DNA from: Sphingobacteriaceae bacterium
GTDB lineage: Bacteria; Bacteroidota; Bacteroidia; B-17B0; Aurantibacillaceae
Assembly: GCA_023251775.1 (NCBI GenBank)
Contig: JAHEYC010000017.1
Span: 1-49,140, forward strand
Length of the DNA: 49,140 nucleotides
Direction: 5' to 3'
Position 1 is the first letter of the stretch, and the number at the start of each line of letters is the position of its first letter. Below are positions 25,419 through 34,099 of the stretch, in pieces. A program made the translations under genes and the position numbers. The notes beneath the pieces were generated by a model that made no database searches, was not told the DNA's origin, and was given only the letters and a program-made list of their open reading frames with translations.

Positions 25419-27785
25419 CTAAGCACTTAATAACGCAATGCATTTGTCTATTTCACGCACTAAATCGTTTATTTGTTTCTTCATTTGGGAGTTTTCACTT
25501 GGCCCATTTGAATTTTTAGCTAATATAACATTCTTTCGGTGACTATTCAAACTTGTTACATCAATAGACTGACTGTCAACTTGTTGTGATATTCCGGAGA
25601 TAACTTCGTTCATCTTCAACAATTGCGCCGCCATATCTTCTTTATCTGTTAAAAGTTTTAGGCGTTCGTCGTTCAACTCATCAATTTGCTTGAACAATTT
25701 ATCAATAAAGGCATCTTCTTGAGTTGGATTTGTATTCGACTTTAAGCTATCAATTTGTTTTTGGTACGATGATACTTTTGCGTTAAGCTCAACGGTTGAC
25801 TCGTTAAGTTCGGTTATGGTAGTTTTTAATACATTGATCTCATCTAATAAAGCATTCTTTTCAGAACTGATCGACTCTAAATTATCTTGTAAGCCATGTA
25901 CAAGTTCTGAACTTTGACTTGTTTCGGATACTTGAGAATTTAAAGAAGCAATTTCTGCTTTCAATTTAGAAACTTCAGCGTTTAGTGCCGAATTATTTGC
26001 AGATATATTAGTGATCTCGAAATTCTTATTGTTCAAGGTTTCTTTAAGATCTTCAACTTTTCCGGTGAATGTAGTTGTGCTTTCTTCTAATTCTGTTTTA
26101 ATTAATGCTAGCTCTGCTTCCAAGGCTTCTACTTTATCTTGTGCAGCATCAATTTCATGAATTAGATTTGAATTTTCGGCAACCAGTTTATCAAATTCTA
26201 TTTTTTGATCTTCATTTTTACTGTCCCACTCAGAAGAGAACGACGACTTAGCCTCTTCCAGCTCAAGATCCTTAGCAGAGATTATGGCGCTCAGCTCAGA
26301 AACTTGAGAAGTTAAGTCGTCATTCTTATTTAATAGCTCGTTAAATTCTTCTGTTTTTGAATTTAATAATTGTTCGGTCTCACTTTGCTGGTTATTTGTT
26401 CTCTCAATGATACCTGCAAGATTAGCGATCTCGGCATTTAATACTTCAATTTGCGCGTCGAGCTTACTTACTTGTTCCGATTGAGATAATGAGTTGTTTT
26501 GTTTATAAGCTTCAAATTCTACTGAAAGCGTATTCCAATTATTAATGCCTTCCTCAACTTGAGCTTTAAAGGATTCAATTTCTGAATTAAGTTCAGATAT
26601 AGTTGTATCGCGTTCTTCAACATTACTTAAAAGTGTTTTAATGTTCTCGCGACTTTCATCCGCATCTAATTGGCTTTTGGTTAACTCATCGGCCAGTTTA
26701 GAATTTTGACTAGTTGAATGTAAAACAGTATTCGATAATTTTTCTTCGTACGACGCTTGAAGTTCAGCAATTTGAGTCTCGTGACTTGAAATTAAGCTTT
26801 GCTCTTTTTCGGTGAACTCATTGGTTAATTCTGATATGCGAGTTTCGTATGTATTAGTAAGTTCAGAAACGGTTGTGCTTAATTTTGTATTCCAATCTTC
26901 AACAGTAGAATCAAAATTGGTTTTGAATTCTTGCTCGTTAGCATTTAATTGCGATTGAAGTTCTTCTATGCGTTGATTGTAATTTGTAACTAAAGTACTT
27001 CTTTCTTCTTCCCACTCTAATTTCATGCTGTTCACCTCATTGCGATGTTCTTGATCGGCAAATTCAAATTTTTGGCGAGTGCTTTCTTCTAAGTTAGAAA
27101 TAGTAGTTTCGTAAGTATACTTTAAGCTATTTATTTTCACTTCATTTTCGGAAGCAGTAGAACTAATTTGAGTTTCGAAATGATTTCTAAGTTCAGATAA
27201 TGCAGATTCGTATTCGGTACGGATAGTATTGATCGTGTCTTCATGAGAATTCAACATGCTCAGTTCTTTATCGGCAAACGATGAAGTAACTTCGTTCAAT
27301 CTGTTCTCGAATTCATCCTTTAATCCTAATTCTTTATAGTGAGCCCCGGTTCTTAGATCGGTAATTTGAGTTTCGTAATTTTGTTTTACTTGAGCTAATT
27401 CATTGTAAGCTTCTTCTTTTACGCCTTCAATTTGAGTTTCGTAACGTGCGGCGATAGTATCCAATTCAGCTTTTAATGAATTTATCTCTTCAAACCGAGC
27501 ATCTATCTCAGCTTGTTTTTCTACAAGTTGATCTTTAATGTTGGCTCGCAACTCTTTAAAAGAGGTTATCTCACTTTTATATAAAGTGTTGTCGCGCTCC
27601 ATCACGGTTAGCTTGGTATTAAGCACGTCGATGTTCACGCCTAAACGTTTACAATCTTCGTCCCTAAGGATAAGTTGATTTCTATAATCACTTAACGAGC
27701 GCTTTAACTCATTGAATTCCTTGCGTAAAGCTACGTCGCTGTCAAGTACTTGTTGTAATTCTGATTTGATGTCGTTGAAACTCAT
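25419..27785 (-). CDS. giant coiled-coil protein, probably an expanded ZapB-like divisome protein
   Basis: 788 residues, almost all predicted coiled coil: long heptad runs with Glu, Lys, Gln and Asn at exposed positions. Only two Cys are visible, in DEDCKRL near residue 45 and in REIDKCIALL near 783. There is no signal peptide, membrane segment, ATP-binding motif or globular domain. YET[QR]I- and FETQI-like units recur about every 20-30 residues through roughly 110-360 (YETQIEGV, YETQITDL, FETQISST, YETTISNL, YETRISEL), which suggests growth by internal duplication. The last 20 residues, KKQINDLVREIDKCIALLSA, resemble the C-terminus of the small (about 100 residue) coiled-coil protein usually encoded before zapA in Bacteroidota. 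The segment FIDKLFKQIDELNDERLKLL fits the body of that protein. I infer a divisome role with ZapA and FtsZ. A different filament-type role is possible. Confidence 0.75.
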   Translation of the reverse strand: MSFNDIKSELQQVLDSDVALRKEFNELKRSLSDYRNQLILRDEDCKRLGVNIDVLNTKLTVMERDNTLYKSEITSFKELRANIKDQLVEKQAEIDARFEEINSLKAELDTIAARYETQIEGVKEEAYNELAQVKQNYETQITDLRTGAHYKELGLKDEFENRLNEVTSSFADKELSMLNSHEDTINTIRTEYESALSELRNHFETQISSTASENEVKINSLKYTYETTISNLEESTRQKFEFADQEHRNEVNSMKLEWEEERSTLVTNYNQRIEELQSQLNANEQEFKTNFDSTVEDWNTKLSTTVSELTNTYETRISELTNEFTEKEQSLISSHETQIAELQASYEEKLSNTVLHSTSQNSKLADELTKSQLDADESRENIKTLLSNVEERDTTISELNSEIESFKAQVEEGINNWNTLSVEFEAYKQNNSLSQSEQVSKLDAQIEVLNAEIANLAGIIERTNNQQSETEQLLNSKTEEFNELLNKNDDLTSQVSELSAIISAKDLELEEAKSSFSSEWDSKNEDQKIEFDKLVAENSNLIHEIDAAQDKVEALEAELALIKTELEESTTTFTGKVEDLKETLNNKNFEITNISANNSALNAEVSKLKAEIASLNSQVSETSQSSELVHGLQDNLESISSEKNALLDEINVLKTTITELNESTVELNAKVSSYQKQIDSLKSNTNPTQEDAFIDKLFKQIDELNDERLKLLTDKEDMAAQLLKMNEVISGISQQVDSQSIDVTSLNSHRKNVILAKNSNGPSENSQMKKQINDLVREIDKCIALLSA

Positions 27786-27920
27786 TATTTCACGTTTTTG
27801 ATTTGCAATAAAAGTAAAGATTCAATTAACTGTGAATGAATTGCTAAGCAATTATGATTACACAAACACTTGTTAATTACCTACAAGGTTATGAGCAGCG
27901 GATTGTTAATAGCTAAAGGG

Positions 27921-28421
27921 CTATTTAAAGGAGAATTTGACGGTTTTTTCGGGACAGCTGATCTTGCTGTTTTGCTCTCCTGCTGCGGTTTCTACGCGAA
28001 TGATATTGGTTTGTTTATCGAAACAATCGTACAGCAATGTGTTTTCAATATCGAGGCTTTTGAGAGAACTTATCTTTTTATATTCCACATAAACCCAGGT
28101 CACATCCTTCTCAATTTCAAAACCAATATAGTCGAATGCCGCAATTTTGCCATTAATTTTAATTATAAGATGAGTCTGCAAATACTTGTTTATGAGTTTA
28201 TTTAACTCTTCCTTATTGGAGCCATTGATGAGGTCGACCTGTTTACCGTTTAGTTTTTTTAGAGAGGTCTCGAAGTCGTTGGTGAACAACTTTACACTTG
28301 TCTCTAAAGTATTACTTTTTGAATTTAATTTGAAATGCGTTACGCCAAGGTAAAATGGATGAAAAGATGATAAAGTAAATGCAAGAAATGCGATAATTAA
28401 ACTATTTGATACCTTTATCAT
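27921..28421 (-). CDS. DUF6702 family exported protein
   Basis: 166 residues with a signal peptide (about 1-20, cut near SSFHP). A single small domain follows: HPFYLGVTHFKLNSKSNTLE, TSVKLFTNDFETSLKKLNG, YLQTHLIIKINGKIAAFDYI, GFEIEKDVTWVYVEYKKISS and the late block NTLLYDCFDKQTNIIRVETA. This matches the DUF6702 pattern of Bacteroidota, which typically stands beside hupE as here. The function is unknown; an extracellular or periplasmic binding role for the HupE neighbour is inference. The gene starts only 12 bases from the divergent hupE start. Confidence 0.8.
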   Translation of the reverse strand: MIKVSNSLIIAFLAFTLSSFHPFYLGVTHFKLNSKSNTLETSVKLFTNDFETSLKKLNGKQVDLINGSNKEELNKLINKYLQTHLIIKINGKIAAFDYIGFEIEKDVTWVYVEYKKISSLKSLDIENTLLYDCFDKQTNIIRVETAAGEQNSKISCPEKTVKFSFK

Positions 28422-28425
28422 CAGT

Positions 28426-28433
28426 CAAAGATA
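28426..28433 (-). promoter_or_regulatory. -7 box candidate in the 12-base divergent gap
   Basis: On the minus strand TATCTTTG is a perfect match to TAnnTTTG. It ends four bases before the DUF6702 start codon, so transcription would begin at or inside the start codon (leaderless or nearly so). No TTTG partner is visible within the hupE coding start. Confidence 0.3.
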
Positions 28434-29012
28434 ATGGAAAACTTTTGGTTATGGTTTAGTATGGGCTTACAGCACATCACCGATCTTGGTGGCTACGACC
28501 ATATTTTATTTGTCACACTATTAAGTATAAGTTATACTTTTTCTTCTTGGAAAAAATTAGTGGTGATGATCACAGCCTTCACGTTGGGACATTCTATTTC
28601 ATTGGCCCTGAGTATAATTGGCGACTTGAACATCAACGCAGCTTTAATTGAATTTTTAATTGCTTTGAGTATTTTTTTAACGGCCATTTATCATTTATGG
28701 ACGAAGGAAAACAGTAATGCAAAATGGATCTATTTAATAGTTGTTATGTTTGGATTGATCCACGGAACAGGCTTTTCGTATTTGCTGAAGGCGATGTTGG
28801 GAAAAGAAGAAGCGGTTGCTTTTCCTTTATTGTATTTTAATTTGGGATTGGAAGCAGGACAGCTTTTGATCGTGTTAGTTGTTTTGAGTTTGAATTTTGG
28901 AATGAGTTATATAAAAGCAATTCCTTTCCCAATATATAAAATGGTTGTTGTGAGTGTTATTGGAATAGTGGCGCTGAAGATGTGTGTGGAGAGGGTTACG
29001 GTGTTGATGTGA
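28434..29012 (+). CDS. HupE/UreJ family membrane protein
   Basis: 192 residues with six or so membrane helices. Family signatures are GLQHITDLGGYDHILFVTLL, FTLGHSISLAL, HLWTKENSNAK, MFGLIHGTGFSYLLKAM and FNLGLEAGQLLIVLVV, with conserved His and Asp (GYDH, GHS, HG). Family members in hydrogenase and urease clusters transport nickel. Here no hydrogenase, urease or nickel gene is in sight, and the divergent partner is DUF6702. The metal or substrate is therefore unassigned. It converges on the SRPBCC gene across a palindrome. Confidence 0.85.
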   Translation: MENFWLWFSMGLQHITDLGGYDHILFVTLLSISYTFSSWKKLVVMITAFTLGHSISLALSIIGDLNINAALIEFLIALSIFLTAIYHLWTKENSNAKWIYLIVVMFGLIHGTGFSYLLKAMLGKEEAVAFPLLYFNLGLEAGQLLIVLVVLSLNFGMSYIKAIPFPIYKMVVVSVIGIVALKMCVERVTVLM

Positions 29013-29016
29013 ACAA

Positions 29017-29123
29017 AATGGAACGCAGATCCGCTTCGCTAACACAGATAGTTATGATAAAATATGATAAACACCTATTAGATCATTTTTTATCATAATA
29101 ATCAGCGTCATCAGCGTTCCATT
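29017..29123. repeat. 107-bp palindrome between hupE and the SRPBCC gene
   Basis: Outer arms AATGGAACGC (29017-29026, continuing AGAT) and GCGTTCCATT (29114-29123) pair, and inner arms TATGATAAAA and TTTTTTATCATA pair. It occupies nearly all of the gap between two converging genes. The TGATAAA-rich inner part is AT-rich; the outer part is not. Dispersed-repeat or terminator function is inferred. Confidence 0.8.
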
Positions 29124-29127
29124 GTTT

Positions 29128-29634
29128 TCAATCCTGCACAAAAGGCTCATTACCCTCCGCCATCTTGCGAACATTTTCCAGAACATGATTCATGTAAATT
29201 CGCCATAATACTTTTGTAACAAACCAATGAAAAGGATAGAGTAGAGTGCTTTCTGTAAATAATGTGTAAACGTATCGCACAGTTATTGTTCCGTTATCAT
29301 TTGCTGTTGTATACCATTCGCCTTGAAATTTTTTAATGCCCATGGTTGGGAATTTAAGATCGCTCACTTCGATCTTCCAGTATTTATTTTCAATGCGATC
29401 TAAAACAGTATCCAAAGCCGTTCCTCCTTCTTTAGAAAAAGCAGTGGCCGCAAAAAATGTTCTTCTGCTGCCACCAACTTTTCCCCAGGTCTCATCATTA
29501 GTACAATGTGTTACTCTGGGTGATAAAAAATATCCTGTATGAACTTTTGTGATATCGCATAACATAGGACATTTAAATGCGCGCTCGAGTGAACACTTAT
29601 AAATGGCACTTGTTTCTACACGAGTTGTTATCAT
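29128..29634 (-). CDS. SRPBCC (START-like) domain protein
   Basis: 168 residues with the helix-grip outline: short beta strand and a helix at the start (VETSAIYKCSLERAFKCPML), a run of strands (GGSRRTFFAATAFSKEGGTA, VLDRIENKYWKIEVSDLKFP, FQGEWYTTANDNGTITVRYV) and the long C-terminal helix (VTKVLWRIYMNHVLENVRKM). Such proteins bind hydrophobic ligands in many contexts, and the ligand cannot be inferred. No signal peptide. The start overlaps the upstream stop by four bases (ATGA), so it is coupled to the 305-residue protein gene. Confidence 0.75.
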   Translation of the reverse strand: MITTRVETSAIYKCSLERAFKCPMLCDITKVHTGYFLSPRVTHCTNDETWGKVGGSRRTFFAATAFSKEGGTALDTVLDRIENKYWKIEVSDLKFPTMGIKKFQGEWYTTANDNGTITVRYVYTLFTESTLLYPFHWFVTKVLWRIYMNHVLENVRKMAEGNEPFVQD

Positions 29635-30548
29635 TTTAAAGCAACAATTACAAGAACCGCTATCAAGGCAATTTCTCCTATGATCAATCCCGCAATGGTA
29701 CCGCGACCTGCTTTATCTCTTATAATTCTCTTGCGTTTTTGTTTTAAGATCTCCGATTTAGCATACGTTTGGATGGATGAAGCTTTAACCTTTGAATTTA
29801 TTTCTCTGAAATAAGCATGATCGCGAATTGTTTTTAAAACAAGCGGTTTATTAGGAAGGTTCTTATCAACATAGGCAATTAATATCTCCGGCCTTACGGA
29901 TGCAACATTATAAAGTAAACATTGGCCATAATGAAAATCGTACCTGGCCTTTTTAAGAAGTGCAAATATTTCTGTTTGTTTGAGTAAGTATAATGAATCC
30001 ATATCTGAATAAAAATATTGCGCCGTTGGATCTGCTTGAGTTTTGATCTCTTTAGAAAGTGAATCCACAATGGCATTTGTAATTTTGAAATATTCGGATG
30101 AAGAAGTTGAATCCACACTTCTATTAATAGAATAATCACTTCGGTGACTTGGTCCGGCTAAACTATCTTGAAGTTTTGAGAGCTCAGCACCCTTTAAACA
30201 ATAGTAAGCTTCCTTTCGCAATTTTTCTCTTATATCTTTCATACAAGGTTCTAATTTTACTTTTAGTAGTTCTTTTGATAAGGGTTCTTTATAAATTAAG
30301 TAAAGATCCTTTTTGTGTTTGACGATCTTGTTTTGAGAACCAAATAAAATATTTCCGCTCGAATTTTTAGCTAACATTTCATCAGCCTTTTTATCCAAAA
30401 CATACAAGTGGTCTTTAAAGATCTCAATACGCGCACTATCTCCTCTGATATCTACGTAATAATATACATTAGAGCGGTCGGCAAAATAGAGTTGAGAGAA
30501 ACTTGTAAGAGTAAAGCAAGAAAGGATAACTAAAAGGGTATTTTTCAT
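29631..30548 (-). CDS. hypothetical membrane-anchored exported protein
   Basis: 305 residues, no family that I recognise. The N-terminal signal peptide ends near TSFSQ. The middle is a charged, beta-then-helical region (YYYVDIRGDSARIEIFKDHL, LYVLDKKADEMLAK). The C-terminal helix GRGTIAGLIIGEIALIAVLV (about 279-298) is a membrane anchor with a basic stretch before it (KQKRKRIIRDKAGR). The topology suggests a periplasmic domain tethered to a membrane at the C-terminus. It is the first gene of a pair with the SRPBCC gene and is divergent from the M1 peptidase. Confidence 0.7.
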   Translation of the reverse strand: MKNTLLVILSCFTLTSFSQLYFADRSNVYYYVDIRGDSARIEIFKDHLYVLDKKADEMLAKNSSGNILFGSQNKIVKHKKDLYLIYKEPLSKELLKVKLEPCMKDIREKLRKEAYYCLKGAELSKLQDSLAGPSHRSDYSINRSVDSTSSSEYFKITNAIVDSLSKEIKTQADPTAQYFYSDMDSLYLLKQTEIFALLKKARYDFHYGQCLLYNVASVRPEILIAYVDKNLPNKPLVLKTIRDHAYFREINSKVKASSIQTYAKSEILKQKRKRIIRDKAGRGTIAGLIIGEIALIAVLVIVALK

Positions 30549-30855
30549 ATAGGCTTGTACACCAAAGCGAAATTAGGCATTTTGAATGTGATTATTTAAT
30601 AATGTTGACAATATCCAATACGCATATAATAAGTGAAAGGTTGGTTGATAAATAATATATATTCACTGAACGGATCTTTAAGGCTGCACAAATAGCTGGA
30701 GTAATTTCAACCGACCCCTTGTTCATTAAGCGCCTTCTTATTAGATAAACGGCAAATTTTAAGTTCCGAAAATTAGATATATCCCCTCATTTTTAGGCCC
30801 AATTTCTTCCGCCACGGCCAAAAAAATCATTAATTTAAGGGCTTCAATTACACAT
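30549..30855. other. divergent intergenic region (307 bases)
   Basis: No gene, repeat or clear terminator seen. It is AT-rich, and both promoters of the flanking divergent genes must lie here. I see no convincing TTTG/TAnnTTTG pair. Nothing else supportable. Confidence 0.5.
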
Positions 30856-33225
30856 ATGAAAGTAAAATTATTTTTTGTCCTCTTTATGTTCGTGGGAATT
30901 ATTTTCTCCCAAAACATTCAAAATAATCCTCAGTCAAATCACGCCAATAAATTTGAGCAATTAGGAACCATTCTTCCAACGCCAAATGAATATCGCACGG
31001 CGTCCGGTGCACCGGGTGCAAAATATTGGCAACAAAAAGCCGATTACGATATTGATGTTACTTTGGATGAAAAGAATTTGAAAGTGTTTGGAAGCGAGTG
31101 GATAACGTATACAAATAACTCACCCGATGTGTTAACGTATTTATGGTTGCAATTAGACGAGAACGAACACGACCCAACAAACAATATGAATTACATGGAG
31201 GAAAACAGTATTGGGAATAGCACTGTTACAACGGAAGACTTCATAAAAAATATTGATAGAAAAAGCGAATTAAAAGAATTGGGCGAGAAAATTGAAGAGG
31301 TAACGGATGAATTAGGAAAACCTTTAAAATTTACCATCAACCAAACCATGATGCGCATTGATCTTAAAAAACCTTTGGCATCAAAAGGAAAAATAAAGTT
31401 CAAAGTAAAATGGAATTATAAAATGTGTAATCGCGTTACTATTGGCGGAAGGGGTGGTTATGAATATTTTTCCGAAGATGGAAATCATTTATTCACCATC
31501 ACGCAATGGTTCCCGCGTATGTGTGTGTACAGCGATTTTCACGGTTGGCAAAATAAACAATTCACCGGCAGAGGCGAATTTGCTTTAGCATTTGGAAATT
31601 ATAAAGTAAAAATGACAGTGCCCGCCGATCATTTGGTGTGTAGCACAGGCGAATGTCAAAATTATCAGCAAGTATTATCTCCCGCGCAATTGGCTCGTTG
31701 GCAAAAAGCACAAACAGCTAAAGAGCCCGTTGAAATTGGTTTATTGGCCGATGCAGAAGCTGCAGAAAAAAGCGGAATAGCCGGTGCAGTTGCCAAAGGA
31801 ACGAAAACATGGATCTTTAAAGCTGATAGCGTTCGCGATTTTGCGTGGGGAAGTTCGCGGAAATTTATTTGGGATGCTATGCCAACTTTATGCGAAGGCA
31901 AGCGCGTGATGTGTATGAGTTTTTATCCTAAAGAAGCGTATGGTTTGTATCGCAAATATTCTACAAAGGTTGTTGCGCATACAATTAAAACGTATTCAAA
32001 ATTTACAATTCCTTATCCTTATCCCGTGGCGCAAAGTATTGAAGCGTCGAACGGAATGGAATACCCTATGATCTGTTTTAATTTTGGAAGAACCGAAAAA
32101 GATGGAACGTATACCGAAGGTGTGAAGAATGGAATGATACTAGTTATTATTCATGAAATAGGACATAACTTTTTTCCAATGATCATCAATAGTGATGAAC
32201 GTCAGTGGACCTGGATGGACGAAGGCTTAAATACATTCGTGCAATTTTTAACTGAGCAAGAGTTTGATGCGAATTATCCTTCGCAACGCGGCGCAGCTTA
32301 TAAAATTTGCGATTATATGCGCTTACCAAAAAATATGTTGGAGCCCATTATGACAAATAGCGAGAACATTTACAATTTTGGTGCGAATGCTTACGGTAAA
32401 CCAGCTACAGCGATGAATATTTTGCGCGAAACAATTATGGGTCGCGAATTATTTGATCACGCATTTAAAGAATATGCCAAGCGCTGGGCCTTTAAACATC
32501 CCGAACCAGCAGATCTTTTTAGAACAATGGAAGATGCAAGTGGAGTTGACTTAGATTGGTATTGGCGCGGATGGTTCTTTGATACAGATCCTGTGGATAT
32601 TAGCATTGATACTGTAAAAGCATTTAAGATCACGTCAGGAAAAACAGTTCCTATAAAAATGGATACGATGTATAATTATCCTCCGTACAAAGATCCTTTT
32701 ATGAATATCTCTAAGATCAGAAATAAAGAACAAGGTATTATTCCCTTAGTAGATATTGATACAACGCTTCGTGATTTTTATTCGCATTATACCTATCCTA
32801 ATGAATTAGTAAAAGAAGTAAAGGATAGATACGAGAATTTTGAAGAGATGCCTGATACTGCTTTTAAAAAATACGAAGGCTCTTATGTGTACGAAATAAA
32901 ATTTTCGAACAAAGGTGGTTTAGTAATGCCCATCATCATTCAATGGATCTACACCGATGGATCAAAAGAAATTGAACGTATGAATGTTGGATTATGGCGT
33001 AAGAATGAAAATGAAGTTCACAAAACATTCCTAAAAAATAAAAAAGTATTGGCCATACAATTAGATCCATTAAGAGAAACAGCCGATATAAACGAAAAGA
33101 ATAATACATGGAATATTAAGGCCGAACCCGGTAAATTTGAGGTGTTCAAAGCAAAAACGGTAAAACGGAAGAGAAATAATCCAAGCAAAGGCGAGAACCC
33201 AATGCAAAAAGCCAAAGAAAAATAG
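30856..33225 (+). CDS. M1 family zinc metallopeptidase, exported
   Basis: 789-residue aminopeptidase-like protein with a signal peptide (about 1-19). The catalytic zinc motif HEIGHN has H433, E434 and H437, with the third zinc ligand E456 in MDEGLNTFVQF. The substrate-recognition block NGMEYPMICFNF at about 400 corresponds to GxMEN. The N-terminal beta domain contains VTLDEKNLKVFGSEWITYTN, and a C-terminal region beyond the peptidase domain extends about 230 residues to a lysine-rich end. Length is typical of Bacteroidota periplasmic M1 enzymes. The role is probably breakdown of peptides outside the cytoplasm. No T9SS sorting domain is visible at the C-terminus, so it likely stays in the periplasm or outer envelope. 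Confidence 0.9.
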   Translation: MKVKLFFVLFMFVGIIFSQNIQNNPQSNHANKFEQLGTILPTPNEYRTASGAPGAKYWQQKADYDIDVTLDEKNLKVFGSEWITYTNNSPDVLTYLWLQLDENEHDPTNNMNYMEENSIGNSTVTTEDFIKNIDRKSELKELGEKIEEVTDELGKPLKFTINQTMMRIDLKKPLASKGKIKFKVKWNYKMCNRVTIGGRGGYEYFSEDGNHLFTITQWFPRMCVYSDFHGWQNKQFTGRGEFALAFGNYKVKMTVPADHLVCSTGECQNYQQVLSPAQLARWQKAQTAKEPVEIGLLADAEAAEKSGIAGAVAKGTKTWIFKADSVRDFAWGSSRKFIWDAMPTLCEGKRVMCMSFYPKEAYGLYRKYSTKVVAHTIKTYSKFTIPYPYPVAQSIEASNGMEYPMICFNFGRTEKDGTYTEGVKNGMILVIIHEIGHNFFPMIINSDERQWTWMDEGLNTFVQFLTEQEFDANYPSQRGAAYKICDYMRLPKNMLEPIMTNSENIYNFGANAYGKPATAMNILRETIMGRELFDHAFKEYAKRWAFKHPEPADLFRTMEDASGVDLDWYWRGWFFDTDPVDISIDTVKAFKITSGKTVPIKMDTMYNYPPYKDPFMNISKIRNKEQGIIPLVDIDTTLRDFYSHYTYPNELVKEVKDRYENFEEMPDTAFKKYEGSYVYEIKFSNKGGLVMPIIIQWIYTDGSKEIERMNVGLWRKNENEVHKTFLKNKKVLAIQLDPLRETADINEKNNTWNIKAEPGKFEVFKAKTVKRKRNNPSKGENPMQKAKEK

Positions 33226-33256
33226 GGCACCTTGTCCATTTTGTTTAATTTTGCGC

Positions 33257-33655
33257 ATGACTTTTTGGAGACGTTTAAGATTTTACGGTATTGGTTTTGG
33301 AATTGGCCTTGTAATAGTTTACGCCATGTTTGGCAATCGAACTTGTGCTAGTCCCGGCCAAGTAAAAATGCGAGAGTTAGCATCACAATATTTTCGATTG
33401 AGTGATAAGGCCCGTTGCAAAATGAGTTGTTTAAAGATCAACGATCATCTTCTAAAAATTCACCTACGTCATTTCGAAATTAATTACGATAAAAGCGATG
33501 TTCACAAAGAACCTTGCGGAAGTTATTTTATTGAAGAGGAAAAAGAACATGTGGGCGAATACAATTTTAATTTGGTGATGTACGATTGTGATACCATTAC
33601 CGAAATTAACGACATTAATATCTTGAAGGCGCAACCTAGCTGCACATGTCAATAG
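33257..33655 (+). CDS. DUF4258-like small membrane-anchored protein
   Basis: 132 residues. The ATG at 33257 is preferred over a TTG two codons earlier. A basic N-terminus (MTFWRRLRFYG) leads to one membrane helix (about 10-28). The extracytoplasmic part has conserved Cys pairs (ARCKMSCLKI, EPCGSYF, VMYDCD) and ends in CTC near the C-terminus. The pattern of these Cys with LKIHLRHFEINYDKSDVHKE resembles Bacteroidota proteins annotated DUF4258; I am moderately sure. Function unknown. It follows the M1 gene and overlaps tadA by 10 bases. Confidence 0.6.
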   Translation: MTFWRRLRFYGIGFGIGLVIVYAMFGNRTCASPGQVKMRELASQYFRLSDKARCKMSCLKINDHLLKIHLRHFEINYDKSDVHKEPCGSYFIEEEKEHVGEYNFNLVMYDCDTITEINDINILKAQPSCTCQ

Positions 33656-34095
33656 CGCCATTATATAGCGATGAACATTTTATGCGTGAGGCTTTAAAAG
33701 AAGCGCAAAAAGCATTTGATGAGGATGAAGTTCCGGTAGGTGTTGTTGTGGTTGCAAATAATAAGATCATTGGAAGAGCTCATAATTTAACCGAACGTTT
33801 GAACGATGTTACCGCGCATGCCGAAATGCAAGCTATAACAAGTGCAGCCAATGCTTTAGGGGGTAAATATTTAACCGATTGCACAATTTATGTAACATTA
33901 GAACCTTGCGTAATGTGCGCAGGAGCTTTGGCTTGGAGTCAGGCCGGTAAATTAGTTATTGGCGCACCGGATACTAAAAAAGGCTTTGGTTTATTGGATC
34001 AAAACGTATTACATCCCAAAACAGCGGTGGTAAAGGGGGTATTGGAGCAGGAGTGTAGCGATTTGTTAAGGGAGTTTTTCAGGAAAAAGCGTTAA
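33646..34095 (+). CDS. tadA: tRNA-specific adenosine deaminase TadA
   Basis: Converts A34 of tRNA-Arg(ACG) to inosine. The 149 residues have the zinc site HAE (H58 with proton shuttle E60) and PCVMC (C88, C91), the block VPVGVVVV before it, and ALAWSQAGKLVIGAPDTKKG after it. Length matches TadA. The frame starts 10 bases before the end of the preceding DUF4258-like gene, so the two are translationally coupled. A long palindrome lies just beyond the stop. Confidence 0.95.
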   Translation: MSIAPLYSDEHFMREALKEAQKAFDEDEVPVGVVVVANNKIIGRAHNLTERLNDVTAHAEMQAITSAANALGGKYLTDCTIYVTLEPCVMCAGALAWSQAGKLVIGAPDTKKGFGLLDQNVLHPKTAVVKGVLEQECSDLLREFFRKKR

Positions 34096-34099
34096 TGTA

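Noticed and set aside
25419-27785. SMC/Rad50-type ATPase for the coiled-coil protein
   Set aside because: No Walker A, Walker B, signature or hinge-like region; both ends are coiled coil or short helices.
27870-28205. 111-codon frame antisense to the DUF6702 gene
   Set aside because: It lies on the opposite strand inside a gene with a clear signal peptide and family pattern; it has no features of its own.
28434-29012. Nickel uptake for hydrogenase or urease by the HupE-type protein
   Set aside because: No hydrogenase, urease or nickel-handling gene lies within the window; the partner is DUF6702, so the metal stays open.
33246-33253. TAATTTTG as a promoter for the DUF4258-like gene
   Set aside because: It lies three bases before the start codon and no TTTG sits at 17-23 bases upstream (the nearest TTG is about 11 away); transcription from the M1 gene is more plausible.
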